Shown here piece after piece: positions 54,474 to 62,584 of a stretch of 64,000 nt of DNA (positions are counted from its first letter, which is position 1; the number at the start of each line of letters is the position of its first letter). The notes under the pieces were generated by a model. It had not been told where the DNA came from. It searched no databases and saw only the letters and a list, made by a program, of their open reading frames with translations. Both the position numbers and the translations under genes were made by a program. Origin of the DNA: Tsuneonella rigui (GTDB lineage Bacteria > Pseudomonadota > Alphaproteobacteria > Sphingomonadales > Sphingomonadaceae); contig NZ_RSEL01000005.1 in NCBI RefSeq assembly GCF_003958625.1, positions 421,607-485,606 on the forward strand, written 5' to 3'.

Positions 54474-55262
54474 ATGGACCTGTTCGCCTCCTTCGACCTG
54501 CCGCACGCGCTGGCGGGGCTGCTCGTAGGGGTCGCGGTCGGGCTGACCGGGGTCGGCGGCGGGTCGCTGATGACCCCGCTGCTGGTGCTGATCTTCCATA
54601 CCAAGGTGCAGACCGCGGTCGGTACCGACCTGCTGTTCGCGGCCATCACCAAGATCGTAGGCACCGGGGTCCACCACGGGCACCAGACGGTCGACTGGAT
54701 GATCGTGCGCCGCCTCGCGACCGGCAGCATGCCGGCAGCGATCCTGACCCTTATCGCGCTCAACACCGTCCTGCACATCGGCAACAAGACCGAGCATGCG
54801 ATCCTGATCGCGCTGGGCGTGTTGTTGGTGCTCACCTCGGTGAGCCTGCTGTTTCAGCGGCGCCTGCTCGCCTACGGCGCAACGCATACGATCGTCCATT
54901 CGGAGCAGACCTTCTGGCCGACGGTGGCACTCGGCGCCGTCCTCGGAGTGCTGGTGACCATCACCTCGGTCGGCGCCGGCGCGATCGGCGCGACCCTCCT
55001 GCTGCTGATCTACCGCCGGGTGCCGGTGGCGCGGATCGTCGGGACCGATATCGCTCACGCGGTGCCGCTGGCGTTGCTGGCGGGTGCGGGGCACTGGTTC
55101 ATCGGCAACGTGGACCTTGGGCTGCTGGTCAACCTGCTGGCGGGGTCGATCCCGGGCGTGATCATCGGCAGCCTGCTGTCGTCACGCTCGCCCGAGCGGT
55201 TAGTGCAGTACGCGCTGGCGGCGATCTTAATGGTCTCGGGCGTTCGCCTCCTGATGCAGTGA
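54474..55262 (+). CDS. TauE/SafE-family membrane transporter
   Basis: 262 residues with about eight hydrophobic helices. Family motifs are GVAVGLTGVGGGSLMTPLLV in the first half and VTITSVGAGAIGATLLLLIY in the second, the typical internal repeat, plus GTDIAHAVPLALLAGAGHW. These proteins export sulfite or other sulfur anions, but the substrate is not certain. The ATG at 54474 is chosen within a longer open frame. The stop is followed directly by the EcfG-type promoter of the next gene. Confidence 0.9.
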   Translation: MDLFASFDLPHALAGLLVGVAVGLTGVGGGSLMTPLLVLIFHTKVQTAVGTDLLFAAITKIVGTGVHHGHQTVDWMIVRRLATGSMPAAILTLIALNTVLHIGNKTEHAILIALGVLLVLTSVSLLFQRRLLAYGATHTIVHSEQTFWPTVALGAVLGVLVTITSVGAGAIGATLLLLIYRRVPVARIVGTDIAHAVPLALLAGAGHWFIGNVDLGLLVNLLAGSIPGVIIGSLLSSRSPERLVQYALAAILMVSGVRLLMQ

Positions 55263-55288
55263 GGAACGCTTAGCGCGCACGGTCCGTT
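55263..55288 (+). promoter_or_regulatory. EcfG-type general-stress promoter
   Basis: GGAAC (55263-55267) is followed after exactly 17 bases by CGTT (55285-55288), a perfect match to the EcfG consensus. It begins immediately after the TauE/SafE stop and lies 21 bases before the ATG at 55310, leaving a short leader with AAGGAG. The match is seen; use by EcfG is inferred. Confidence 0.6.
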
Positions 55289-55309
55289 GGTCTTTCAAGG
55301 AGACAGACG

Positions 55310-55570
55310 ATGCCCGAACGCGACCCCCACGCCGACAACGACCTGATCGACTCGATGCAAGAGAACGCCGGGGGCTCGACCCAGCAGAACGACCGCTCGG
55401 GCGGCGATCTTGCGCGCGATGTCGGCACCCGCGCCGAACAGCGCACCGCCGAGGATCACCTGGAGGGCGACGAAGTCGACCGGGTCAAGGGTTCCGACGA
55501 CCCGGCGCGCGACGAGCTGAAGGGCGACAAGACGATTGCCGCGATGCCGACCACCGGCGGCGACAGCTAG
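55310..55570 (+). CDS. Small acidic hydrophilic protein, probable general-stress protein
   Basis: 86 residues, strongly charged and without hydrophobic segments or cysteines (about 20 Asp/Glu). The composition resembles intrinsically disordered, stress-protective proteins. It has a good ribosome-binding site (AAGGAG) and a perfect EcfG-type promoter upstream, so it is probably induced in the general stress response. No homologue is recognised with certainty. It converges on the FrnE-like gene with an interlocked CTAG stop. Confidence 0.75.
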   Translation: MPERDPHADNDLIDSMQENAGGSTQQNDRSGGDLARDVGTRAEQRTAEDHLEGDEVDRVKGSDDPARDELKGDKTIAAMPTTGGDS

Positions 55571-56241
55571 GCGCGCCGCGCGACCACCTTGCGGATCACA
55601 TTGGCGTAAGTCTCCGGCTCCTGCGCGCCTGGCACGAGGAACTGGCCGTCGAACACCATCGCGGGGACGCCCGAGATATTGTGCTCCCACGCCTGGCGTT
55701 CCTCGGCGCGGATCGCTTCGCCCAATGCGGGATCGTCGAGCGCCGTCTCCGCCGCCGCACGATCCAAGCCGGCTTCCACCACGATATCCAGCAAGACGGA
55801 TCTCTCGCTGATCCGGCGGCGCTGCTGGAAGTGCGCCGCAAACAGCGCCAGCTTGAGCCGCGTCTGCGCCTCTGCCCCCTCGGTCGCGAGCGCCCAGCGC
55901 AGCAGCTTGTGTGCATCGAAGGTGTTCCACAGCATCGACGGCGGCGGCGCGCCCTCGCCGGTGTAGTCGAACGGAAAGCCAACCGCCCGCGCGCGTTCGC
56001 TCATCATCGTGCGGCCTGCCTCCGCCTGTTCAAGCGTGCGGCCATATTTGCGCGCGATGTGCGCGACGCTTTCCTCGCCTTCGGGCGGCATGTCGGGGTT
56101 GAGCTCGAACGGCAGCCAGCGGATCTGTGCTTCGACCTCACCGCCGAGTTCGCTCAGCGCAGCGGTGAGGTTCTGATAACCGATCACGCACCAGGGGCAC
56201 ATGACATCGGACCAAATGTCGATCGTCAGCGGTGCGGTCAT
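55567..56241 (-). CDS. DsbA-family oxidoreductase, FrnE-like
   Basis: 224 residues, no signal peptide, cytoplasmic. The thioredoxin-fold active site is C15-P-W-C18 in SDVMCPWCVIG; the alpha-helical insert is KLLRWALATEGAEAQTRLKLALFAAHF; the cis-Pro is GVPAMVFDGQFLVPGAQ. This is the 2-hydroxychromene isomerase/FrnE branch of DsbA. The substrate is unknown. It starts inside the nudC stop (ATGA), so the two are co-translated and could both act in redox or nucleotide repair. Confidence 0.9.
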   Translation of the reverse strand: MTAPLTIDIWSDVMCPWCVIGYQNLTAALSELGGEVEAQIRWLPFELNPDMPPEGEESVAHIARKYGRTLEQAEAGRTMMSERARAVGFPFDYTGEGAPPPSMLWNTFDAHKLLRWALATEGAEAQTRLKLALFAAHFQQRRRISERSVLLDIVVEAGLDRAAAETALDDPALGEAIRAEERQAWEHNISGVPAMVFDGQFLVPGAQEPETYANVIRKVVARRA

Positions 56242-57110
56242 CGGTCGAGCCACCAGTTCACGAGGTGCGACGCGATAGCATAAGAGCGCGGGAAGATCAG
56301 GTCCCCGTTCCCCTCCGCCCCCGCCGCGCGAGCAGCCTCCAGCTCGGCCCGGGTGAACCAGCGCGCTTCTTCGAGTTCGGTGGTGTCGATGGTGATCGCG
56401 TCATCCTCCGCAACCGAGTGACAACCGATCATCAACTGGCTGGGAAAGGGCCACGGCTGGCTGGCGATGTACTGCACGTCGCGCACGCGCACTCCGGCCT
56501 CCTCGAACACTTCGCGCGCGACCGCTTCCTCGATCGTCTCGCCCGGCTCGACGAAGCCGGCGAGCGCGGAGAAAATGCGCGGCGGAAAGCGCGGCTGGCG
56601 GCCGAGCAGCAGGCGGTCGCCGTGCTCGACCAGCATGATGGTGACCGGATCGGTACGCGGGAAATGCTGCGCGCCGCACTGGATGCAATCGCGCTGCCAG
56701 CCGCCCTTGGCGAGCCTGGTGCCCGATCCGCACCGCGCGCAAAAGCGATGCCGCGCGTGCCAATCGACCAGGCTGCGCGCCCCGCCGTATAATGCGAGGT
56801 CGCTCGGCGAGAGCACCTGCATCGCCTGCCACACCTGCGGCTGCGCGTAGGCTGGGCCGTCGGCCCCCTCCCCCGGCACCGCGGCGAAGCACGCCTTGCC
56901 GTCGAGCAGGCCGAGGAACACCAGCTCGCCGTCCTCCGCCACCTCCGCCAGCGTGCCCCAGCCGATTTCGCCGGTCGCGGCGTCATAGGACGGCAGCAGG
57001 CCATCCAGGCGCAACAGCCGCGCCTTCCAATTCATCAGCCCCGCGAGAGCGTCGGGATCGCTACGGATATGGTCGGCGCGGTCGAGCGGCGACCCGGCAA
57101 AAGCAATCAT
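56238..57110 (-). CDS. nudC: NAD(H) pyrophosphatase/decapping NudC
   Basis: 290 residues. Hydrolyses NADH to NMNH and AMP and can remove NAD caps from RNA. The zinc ribbon is CARCGSGTRLAKGGWQRDC ... CGAQHFP, and the Nudix box is GFVEPGETIEEAVAREVFEEAGV, with the NudC signature SQPWPFPSQLM. The start overlaps the serine hydrolase stop by 4 bases, so the order hydrolase, nudC, FrnE-like forms a coupled minus-strand operon. Confidence 0.95.
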   Translation of the reverse strand: MIAFAGSPLDRADHIRSDPDALAGLMNWKARLLRLDGLLPSYDAATGEIGWGTLAEVAEDGELVFLGLLDGKACFAAVPGEGADGPAYAQPQVWQAMQVLSPSDLALYGGARSLVDWHARHRFCARCGSGTRLAKGGWQRDCIQCGAQHFPRTDPVTIMLVEHGDRLLLGRQPRFPPRIFSALAGFVEPGETIEEAVAREVFEEAGVRVRDVQYIASQPWPFPSQLMIGCHSVAEDDAITIDTTELEEARWFTRAELEAARAAGAEGNGDLIFPRSYAIASHLVNWWLDR

Positions 57111-58447
57111 GAAGCGGTCCGGTGCACTTCGCCGTGATCGGCCATCGCCACTAGATCGGCCCGGACGGCCTGGTTGAACTCGTTGGTCAGCGGGTAGCTT
57201 TCGCCCGGCATGTACTGGGTCATCATCGTCGCGCGCAGGCCGCGCTTGAAGTCGACGAACCCCACCGTGCCCGCCGCGCCGCCCCAGCCGTACGTGCCGG
57301 CGGTCTCGCCCAGTCCGACCCGGCCGCCCGCGCCAAAACCGGCGCCGTCCGCGAACGTGCCCTTGGTATCGACGCTCTCGGGCAGCAAGTTGGAGGTGCC
57401 GACCCGCACCGCGAGCTCGCTCATCACCCGCGTGCCGTCGATCTTGCCGTAGCCGAGCAGCATGCGCAGGAAGCGGTCATAGTCGCGCGCCGAAGACACC
57501 AGCCCGGCGCCGCCGAATGGGAACGCCGGCGCATCGGCATAGACCGACTGCGTCGGCGGATCGATCGGCAGAAGCTGCCCGTTGAGCACGCCGTAATTTG
57601 TCGTCAACCGGCCGAGCTCGCTCTGCGGCACGGTGAAGAACGTGCTGGTCATGCCCGTCGGCTCGAAGATGCGCTGCTTCAGGAATGTGTCGAAGGTCTG
57701 GCCAGAGACGACTTCGATCACCCGGCCCATCAGGTCGAGCCCGACCGAATAGGACCAGCGCGTGCCCGGTTGCGCGACCAGCGGCATGGTGGCGAGGCCG
57801 GCGGCGAATTTCTCCAGGCTGCGCACGGTGTCCCCGCGGCCGAAAGCGGCGGCGAGCGGCAGCTTGGTGACCTGGCCCGGGACCAGCCCCGCATCCTCGT
57901 AGGCGGTCTTGATCGGACCCTTCTGAATGATCGAGTAGCCGAGGCCCGCGGTGTGGGTGAGCAGGTGGCGGATAGTGATCGGTCGCACGGCGGGCTCGAG
58001 ATCGGTGATCGACCCGTCGTACGTCTTCTGCACCTGCATCTTCGCGAACGCGGGGATGACATCGGCGAGGGGCTGGTCGAGCCCGAGCTTGCCCTCGTCG
58101 ATCAGGATCATCGTCGCCATGCCGCTGATCGGCTTGGTCATCGAATAGATGCGATAGAGGCTGTCGATCGTCGCGGGTGCCGGCTGGCCCAGCGCCAGCG
58201 TGCCGGCGGCCACGACCTCGGGGTCGGCCTGGTTCCAGCCGAGCGCGGCGACGATGTTGGCGACCTTGCGGGCGGAAACGTAATCGTTCGCGAGCTTGGA
58301 GATATTGGCCCAGTTGGTGGCGTTCTGGGCGAACGCGGCGCGCCCGAATGGCAGGCCGCCGAGCGCCGCGCCCGCCCCCAGCCACGCGCCCGCCTGCAGC
58401 AGCGAGCGCCGCGACAGTTGTGGCGTCTCGAAATCCCTGAATGCCAT
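57107..58447 (-). CDS. Exported serine hydrolase (class C beta-lactamase-like)
   Basis: 446 residues from the ATG at 58447, with GGAGAAGG as ribosome-binding site. The N-terminus has a twin-arginine signal (SRRSLLQAGAWLGAGAALGG). The beta-lactamase-fold nucleophile is S102 in YSMTK (S-x-x-K, K105), the second motif is the WSYSVGLDLMGR tyrosine, and the third is probably YGWGGAAGT. This family includes esterases and D-amino peptidases as often as true beta-lactamases, so resistance should not be assumed. It is upstream of nudC. Confidence 0.88.
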   Translation of the reverse strand: MAFRDFETPQLSRRSLLQAGAWLGAGAALGGLPFGRAAFAQNATNWANISKLANDYVSARKVANIVAALGWNQADPEVVAAGTLALGQPAPATIDSLYRIYSMTKPISGMATMILIDEGKLGLDQPLADVIPAFAKMQVQKTYDGSITDLEPAVRPITIRHLLTHTAGLGYSIIQKGPIKTAYEDAGLVPGQVTKLPLAAAFGRGDTVRSLEKFAAGLATMPLVAQPGTRWSYSVGLDLMGRVIEVVSGQTFDTFLKQRIFEPTGMTSTFFTVPQSELGRLTTNYGVLNGQLLPIDPPTQSVYADAPAFPFGGAGLVSSARDYDRFLRMLLGYGKIDGTRVMSELAVRVGTSNLLPESVDTKGTFADGAGFGAGGRVGLGETAGTYGWGGAAGTVGFVDFKRGLRATMMTQYMPGESYPLTNEFNQAVRADLVAMADHGEVHRTAS

Positions 58448-58547
58448 GACCTTCTCCCGCGATCGGTTGCAAATCAGGATGTGCGGCAAGCCGCAAGCGT
58501 GGTCAATCGGCCTTGCAAGCGGCTGGTGTGCTGCTCATATAAGACAC

Positions 58548-58769
58548 ATGCTGAACATCGTTTCGATCATCATCGGGCTCGTGGCGCTGCTGCTGGCGAT
58601 CCCGTCGTTTCTTCCCCTGCTCGGGTGGGGCAACTGGTTCGTCGTGCCGATCGCGCTAGTCGGCGCCGGCCTCGGAGCGATGTCCCGCTCGAATGCGGGC
58701 CGGAACCTGTGCCTCGTCGTGCTGGTGGTCGCGATCCTGCGGCTGATGCTGACCGGCGGGTTTATCTAG
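58548..58769 (+). CDS. Small membrane protein, unknown
   Basis: 73 residues with two hydrophobic helices (about 4-36 and 53-70) joined by a short basic loop (SRSNAGRN). No motif identifies it. It lies alone on the plus strand between the serine hydrolase and mutY, and its stop interlocks with the mutY stop in CTAG. No clear ribosome-binding site is seen before the ATG, so I hold it as probable only. Confidence 0.6.
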   Translation: MLNIVSIIIGLVALLLAIPSFLPLLGWGNWFVVPIALVGAGLGAMSRSNAGRNLCLVVLVVAILRLMLTGGFI

Positions 58770-59788
58770 CCGAGCGCTCGCGCGGCCGCCTTGGCGAACA
58801 CGGTCGGCAGGCCGGCCTCGTCCAGCCTGTCGATCGGCCACCACTCGCCAGGTCCGAGCGGCTCTTCCGCTGCGGTCGTCGCGAGCACGCGGAGCTCCAG
58901 ATCGAAGTGCGTGAAGCCGTGACGCACCATGCCCGCCTGGCGCCATTCGCCGGCGGGCGCGCCTGACCCGTCGGCGCGCGCCGACCAACCATCGTCGGGC
59001 AGCGCGCGCATTCCGCCGAGCATCCCCCTCCCCTCGCGCCGAACCAGCCAGACGTTCCCTTCACGCTCGATCCACAGCGCGACACCGCGGCGCAGCGGCT
59101 TTGCCTTCTTCGTTGGCTTGACCGGGTAGCGCTCCGGCTCGCCGCTCGCCCGGGCAAGGCAGGCGTCGCTCAGCGGGCAGACCAAGCACCGCGGAGCACG
59201 CGGCGTGCACACGGTCGCGCCGAGGTCCATCATCGCCTGCGCGAAATCGCCCGCGCGGGTGTCGGGTGTGATCGCGTCCGTTCGCTCGCGGATAGACTTC
59301 CGCGCTTGCGGCACCGGCTCCGCAATCGCGAACAGCCGCGCGACGACCCGCTCTACGTTCGCATCGACCACCACCGCCCGCCGGCCAAACGCGATCGCGG
59401 CCACTGCGGCGGCGATGTAGGCGCCCACCCCCGGCAACTCGCGCAAGCCCGCCTCGGTATCAGGAAACCCGCCGCGCTCGGCCACCGCACGCGCGGCGGC
59501 GATCAGGTTGCGGGCGCGGGAATAATATCCAAGCCCGGCCCAGGCGGCCATGACCTCCGCGTCCTCGGCTGCGGCCAGCGCCTCGACCGTCGGCCAGCGC
59601 TCGACGAAGCGCAGGAAATACGGCGCGACGGCCGCGGTGGTGGTCTGCTGGAGCATGACCTCCGACAGCCACACCCGATACGGTTCCGGCGGCGGCGTGC
59701 CCGGCGGGCTGCGCCACGGCAGAGTTCGCGCGTGCCGGTCGTACCACGCGAGCAGCCTGGCTCCGACAGTGTCCTCGCTGGCGCTCAC
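58766..59788 (-). CDS. mutY: A/G-specific adenine glycosylase
   Basis: 340 residues. Removes adenine mispaired with 8-oxoguanine. The catalytic glutamate is E43 in WLSEVMLQQT, the helix-hairpin-helix is LPGVGAYIAAAVAAIAFG, the catalytic aspartate is D142 in VVDANVERV, and the [4Fe-4S] ligands are CTPRAPRCLVCPLSDAC (C-x6-C-x2-C-x5-C). The C-terminal NUDIX-like domain recognises 8-oxoG. It is divergent from the DUF721 gene by only 14 bases, so the two share a tiny promoter region. It guards against oxidative mutagenesis, fitting the redox theme. Confidence 0.95.
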   Translation of the reverse strand: MSASEDTVGARLLAWYDRHARTLPWRSPPGTPPPEPYRVWLSEVMLQQTTTAAVAPYFLRFVERWPTVEALAAAEDAEVMAAWAGLGYYSRARNLIAAARAVAERGGFPDTEAGLRELPGVGAYIAAAVAAIAFGRRAVVVDANVERVVARLFAIAEPVPQARKSIRERTDAITPDTRAGDFAQAMMDLGATVCTPRAPRCLVCPLSDACLARASGEPERYPVKPTKKAKPLRRGVALWIEREGNVWLVRREGRGMLGGMRALPDDGWSARADGSGAPAGEWRQAGMVRHGFTHFDLELRVLATTAAEEPLGPGEWWPIDRLDEAGLPTVFAKAAARALG

Positions 59789-59802
59789 GCCGCGCCTATG
59801 GC

Positions 59803-60348
59803 ATGGCGCGCGCGACGATGGAACGGGACGCCAAGCCGAAAGCGAAAGCGCCAGCGCGCAGCTACGAACGGCCGCGCGGTGGCCCCGCGCGCTCGATCGC
59901 GGAGCTGACCCCGCAAGTCGGCCGCACTGCCTTCCGCCGCTTCGGCTTCGTCCAGTCGAGCGTGGTCACCCGCTGGCCCGAGATTGTCGGCGAGCATCAC
60001 GCCAAGGTTTGTGCCCCAGAGGCGATCCGCTTCGCGCCGGGCGAGAAGTCGGAAGGCATCCTCCAACTCGTCGTGTTGCCCGCGCACGCGCCGCTGATCC
60101 AGCACGTGATCCCCGAAATCATGGAACGGGTGAACCGCTTCTTCGGCTACAAGGCGGTCGCCAAGGTCAAGCTGCGGCAAGGGGCGGTTAATCCGCCGCG
60201 TGCAGAAGCCGCCGCAGGCGGTCCGCCCTCGCTCAAGCCGATCCCGCTCGAGCTGGGCGATAGCTTGCGTGACATCGGCGACCCGGAGCTGCGCGCGGTG
60301 CTCGAATCGCTCGCCCGTTCGCTCGGGGGACAGGAGAAAGTGAAGTGA
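59803..60348 (+). CDS. DUF721/DciA-family protein
   Basis: 181 residues. The DUF721 domain (about 30-125) contains RFGFVQSSVVTRWPEIVGEH and GILQLVVLPAHAPLIQHVIPEIMERVNRFFG. Some DUF721 proteins are DciA, the helicase-loading partner in bacteria without DnaC, but others are not, so the name stays general. The C-terminal third is Pro/Ala/Glu-rich and may be flexible. Its stop overlaps the GTG start of the first DsbA gene. ATG at 59818 is an alternative start. Confidence 0.88.
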   Translation: MARATMERDAKPKAKAPARSYERPRGGPARSIAELTPQVGRTAFRRFGFVQSSVVTRWPEIVGEHHAKVCAPEAIRFAPGEKSEGILQLVVLPAHAPLIQHVIPEIMERVNRFFGYKAVAKVKLRQGAVNPPRAEAAAGGPPSLKPIPLELGDSLRDIGDPELRAVLESLARSLGGQEKVK

Positions 60349-61016
60349 AGTTCGTGTCCGCGGCGCTGATGCTCGCCGCTGCCCTGACCGCCAGCGCGGC
60401 GCTCCCGGCGACCAATTGGCTGACGACGGTCGACACCACCGGCGGCGGCCACCGCATCGGTAACCCCCAAGCCAAGGTCAAGCTGACCGAGTTCGTCAGT
60501 TACACCTGCCCGCACTGCGGCGAGTTCGCCAAGCAGGGTTCGAACGCGGTCGATCTCTACGTCGCGAGCGGCAAGGTCCAGGCCGACGTGCGCCACGTCG
60601 TGCGCGACGTGGTCGATCTCACCGCCGCGATGGCGACGAACTGCGGCCCCGCGGCAAAATTCCCGCGCAACCACGCCGTGATGATGCTCAGCCAGCCCAA
60701 GTGGCTGCCGATCGCCGAGAAAGCTACCGCGGGCCAAAAGGCGCGGTGGAATTCCGGGTCGGGTGCCGCCCGCCGCCGCGCGATCGCCAACGACCTGGGC
60801 TTCTACGACATCATGGCACCGCGAGGGTACGACCGCCCGACGCTCGACCGGTGCCTGTCCGACGAAGCCCTCGCCAAGCGCCTGGCCGATCAATCCGCCG
60901 CCGACGACGCGAAGTGGAATGTGACCAGCACGCCCACCTTCATGCTCGACGGCGTGAAGCTCGCCGGTACCTGGACCTGGGGCCTGCTCCAGCCGCAACT
61001 CGACGCCCGCCTGTAA
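60345..61016 (+). CDS. Exported DsbA-like thiol oxidoreductase (first of three)
   Basis: 223 residues from a GTG at 60345 with AGGAG upstream, overlapping the DUF721 stop. The signal peptide is MKFVSAALMLAAALTASAALP. The active site is C55-P-H-C58 in YTCPHCGEF, and the cis-Pro loop is TSTPTFMLDG. Its KLTEFVSYTCPHC and C-terminal GTWTWGLLQPQL ends align with the next two genes. Periplasmic disulfide formation or isomerisation is likely. It differs from the two later copies in its active-site dipeptide (PH instead of SH). Confidence 0.9.
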   Translation: MKFVSAALMLAAALTASAALPATNWLTTVDTTGGGHRIGNPQAKVKLTEFVSYTCPHCGEFAKQGSNAVDLYVASGKVQADVRHVVRDVVDLTAAMATNCGPAAKFPRNHAVMMLSQPKWLPIAEKATAGQKARWNSGSGAARRRAIANDLGFYDIMAPRGYDRPTLDRCLSDEALAKRLADQSAADDAKWNVTSTPTFMLDGVKLAGTWTWGLLQPQLDARL

Positions 61017-61095
61017 GCCTGTGGACAGCGCGCCCACGCGCTTCACCCCTGCCCCGCCATCGTCTACCCTCGCCAGCCAACCTACGGGAACCCGC

Positions 61096-61842
61096 ATGAT
61101 CACGCTTCGCACCGCCTCGCTCGCCCTTGCCGCCACCCTCGCCCTGGCGGCGTGCAACTCGAAAGACGCCGGCACCGGCGGTGAGATCGCCGAAGGCAAG
61201 CCGGTTGCCGCGGTCCCCGCGCCCACAGGGCAGAGCTGGTCGGACGTCGCCTCGTTCACGCCCGAAGGCGGCGTGGTCCAGGGCAACCCCAACGCGCCGA
61301 TCAAGCTGGTCGAATATGCCAGCCACACTTGCAGCCACTGCGCCGAGTTCTCGGAGCAAGGCAGCGACGCGCTCCGGACAAAGTATGTCGACAGCGGCAA
61401 GGTCAGCTACGAGCTGCGCAACCAGATCCACGACCCGATCGACCTGACCTTCGCGGTCATGGCCCGCTGCTCCGGACCCGAAGCCTTCCATGCCTTCGCC
61501 GAGCAGGGCTGGGCCAACCTCGCGCCGATGTTCGAGACGTTCAACGCCAACAAGGCGGGTCTGGATGCGGCGATGCAGCAGCAGGGCGCCGCGCGCTTCG
61601 ACGGGATTGCCCAGTCCGCCGGCCTGTATGATTTCTTCGCCCAGCGCGGCGTTTCGCGCGACCAGGCGAAGACGTGCCTCGCCAAGACCGACACCGCGAC
61701 CCAGATCGCGGCCAATTCGGACACGCAGTCGCAGGAACTGAACGTGACCGGCACGCCGACGTTCTTCATCAACGGCAACAACGTCGGCACCCAGACCTGG
61801 GAAACGCTGGAGCCGATGCTCCAGCGCGCCGGCGCGCGCTAG
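61096..61842 (+). CDS. DsbA-like lipoprotein (second of three)
   Basis: 248 residues from the ATG at 61096. A lipobox LAAC at 17-20 makes this a lipoprotein anchored in the periplasmic leaflet. The thioredoxin-fold active site is C79-S-H-C82, and the cis-Pro loop is VTGTPTFFINGNNVGTQTWE. It shares long identity with the gene at 61846 (EYxSxTCSHCADF/AEF, VSYExRN, GTPTFxxNGxNIGTQxWxxLEPxLQRAGAR). A CSHC site is less usual than CPHC and may tune the redox potential. Confidence 0.92.
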   Translation: MITLRTASLALAATLALAACNSKDAGTGGEIAEGKPVAAVPAPTGQSWSDVASFTPEGGVVQGNPNAPIKLVEYASHTCSHCAEFSEQGSDALRTKYVDSGKVSYELRNQIHDPIDLTFAVMARCSGPEAFHAFAEQGWANLAPMFETFNANKAGLDAAMQQQGAARFDGIAQSAGLYDFFAQRGVSRDQAKTCLAKTDTATQIAANSDTQSQELNVTGTPTFFINGNNVGTQTWETLEPMLQRAGAR

Positions 61843-61845
61843 GCG

Positions 61846-62571
61846 ATGCGGGCGCTTCGTCCGATCCTCGTGGTCATGGCCCTCGTGCTTGGGGCCAGCA
61901 CCGCGGTCGCCGACGCGCGGCCGGCGGCGAACCCCGCGTCGAAGCCGGTCAGCATCGCTCCCGACTGGTCCAAGGTCGTCGCCGCCACGCCCGAGGGCGG
62001 CTTCCGCATGGGCAAGGCCGCTGCGCCGGTGAAGCTGGTCGAGTACGGTTCGCTCACCTGCTCGCATTGCGCCGACTTCGCGCGGGACGGCGTGCCGCCG
62101 TTGATCGGGAACTACGTGAAGACCGGCAAAGTCAGCTACGAGTACCGCAACTACGTACTCAACGGCATCGATGTCACCGCCAGCCTGCTCGCGCGCTGCG
62201 CGGGGCCAAAGGGCTTCTTCGGGATGGCCGAAACCCTCTATTCCACGCAGCCCGCATGGATTGGGAAGGTCACCGCAATGCCGGCGGCCGAGAAAGACAA
62301 GCTCAAGGCGCTGCCGGAAGGCGACCGCCTCGACCGCATCGCGGAGATTGCCGGGCTGATCGAGGTGGCGGGCCGCTACGGCGTGCCGGCCGCGCGGGCG
62401 CACGCGTGCGCGAAGGATCAGGCCGCGCTCGACCGGCTTGGCACGATGGTCGAGGCAGCCCAGGCGCTGGGGGTCGAAGGCACGCCGACGTTCCTGCTCA
62501 ACGGCGAGAACATCGGCACCCAGAACTGGCAGTCGCTGGAGCCGCTGCTCCAGCGCGCCGGCGCCAGGTAA
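61846..62571 (+). CDS. Exported DsbA-like thiol oxidoreductase (third of three)
   Basis: 241 residues. Signal peptide MRALRPILVVMALVLGASTA, cleaved near VADA. The active site is C72-S-H-C75 in SLTCSHCADF, and the cis-Pro loop is VEGTPTFLLNGENIGTQNW. The end QRAGAR is identical to the lipoprotein copy. It starts 3 bases after the previous stop, so it is co-transcribed, and smc starts 13 bases after its own stop. It is a soluble periplasmic partner to the lipoprotein copy. Confidence 0.92.
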   Translation: MRALRPILVVMALVLGASTAVADARPAANPASKPVSIAPDWSKVVAATPEGGFRMGKAAAPVKLVEYGSLTCSHCADFARDGVPPLIGNYVKTGKVSYEYRNYVLNGIDVTASLLARCAGPKGFFGMAETLYSTQPAWIGKVTAMPAAEKDKLKALPEGDRLDRIAEIAGLIEVAGRYGVPAARAHACAKDQAALDRLGTMVEAAQALGVEGTPTFLLNGENIGTQNWQSLEPLLQRAGAR

Positions 62572-62584
62572 CACGAACGCGCCG

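Noticed and set aside
57107..58447. The serine hydrolase as an antibiotic-resistance beta-lactamase
   Set aside because: It has S-x-x-K and a Tat signal, but the family is mostly esterases or peptidases, and no AmpR-type regulator lies near. A resistance role cannot be supported from sequence.
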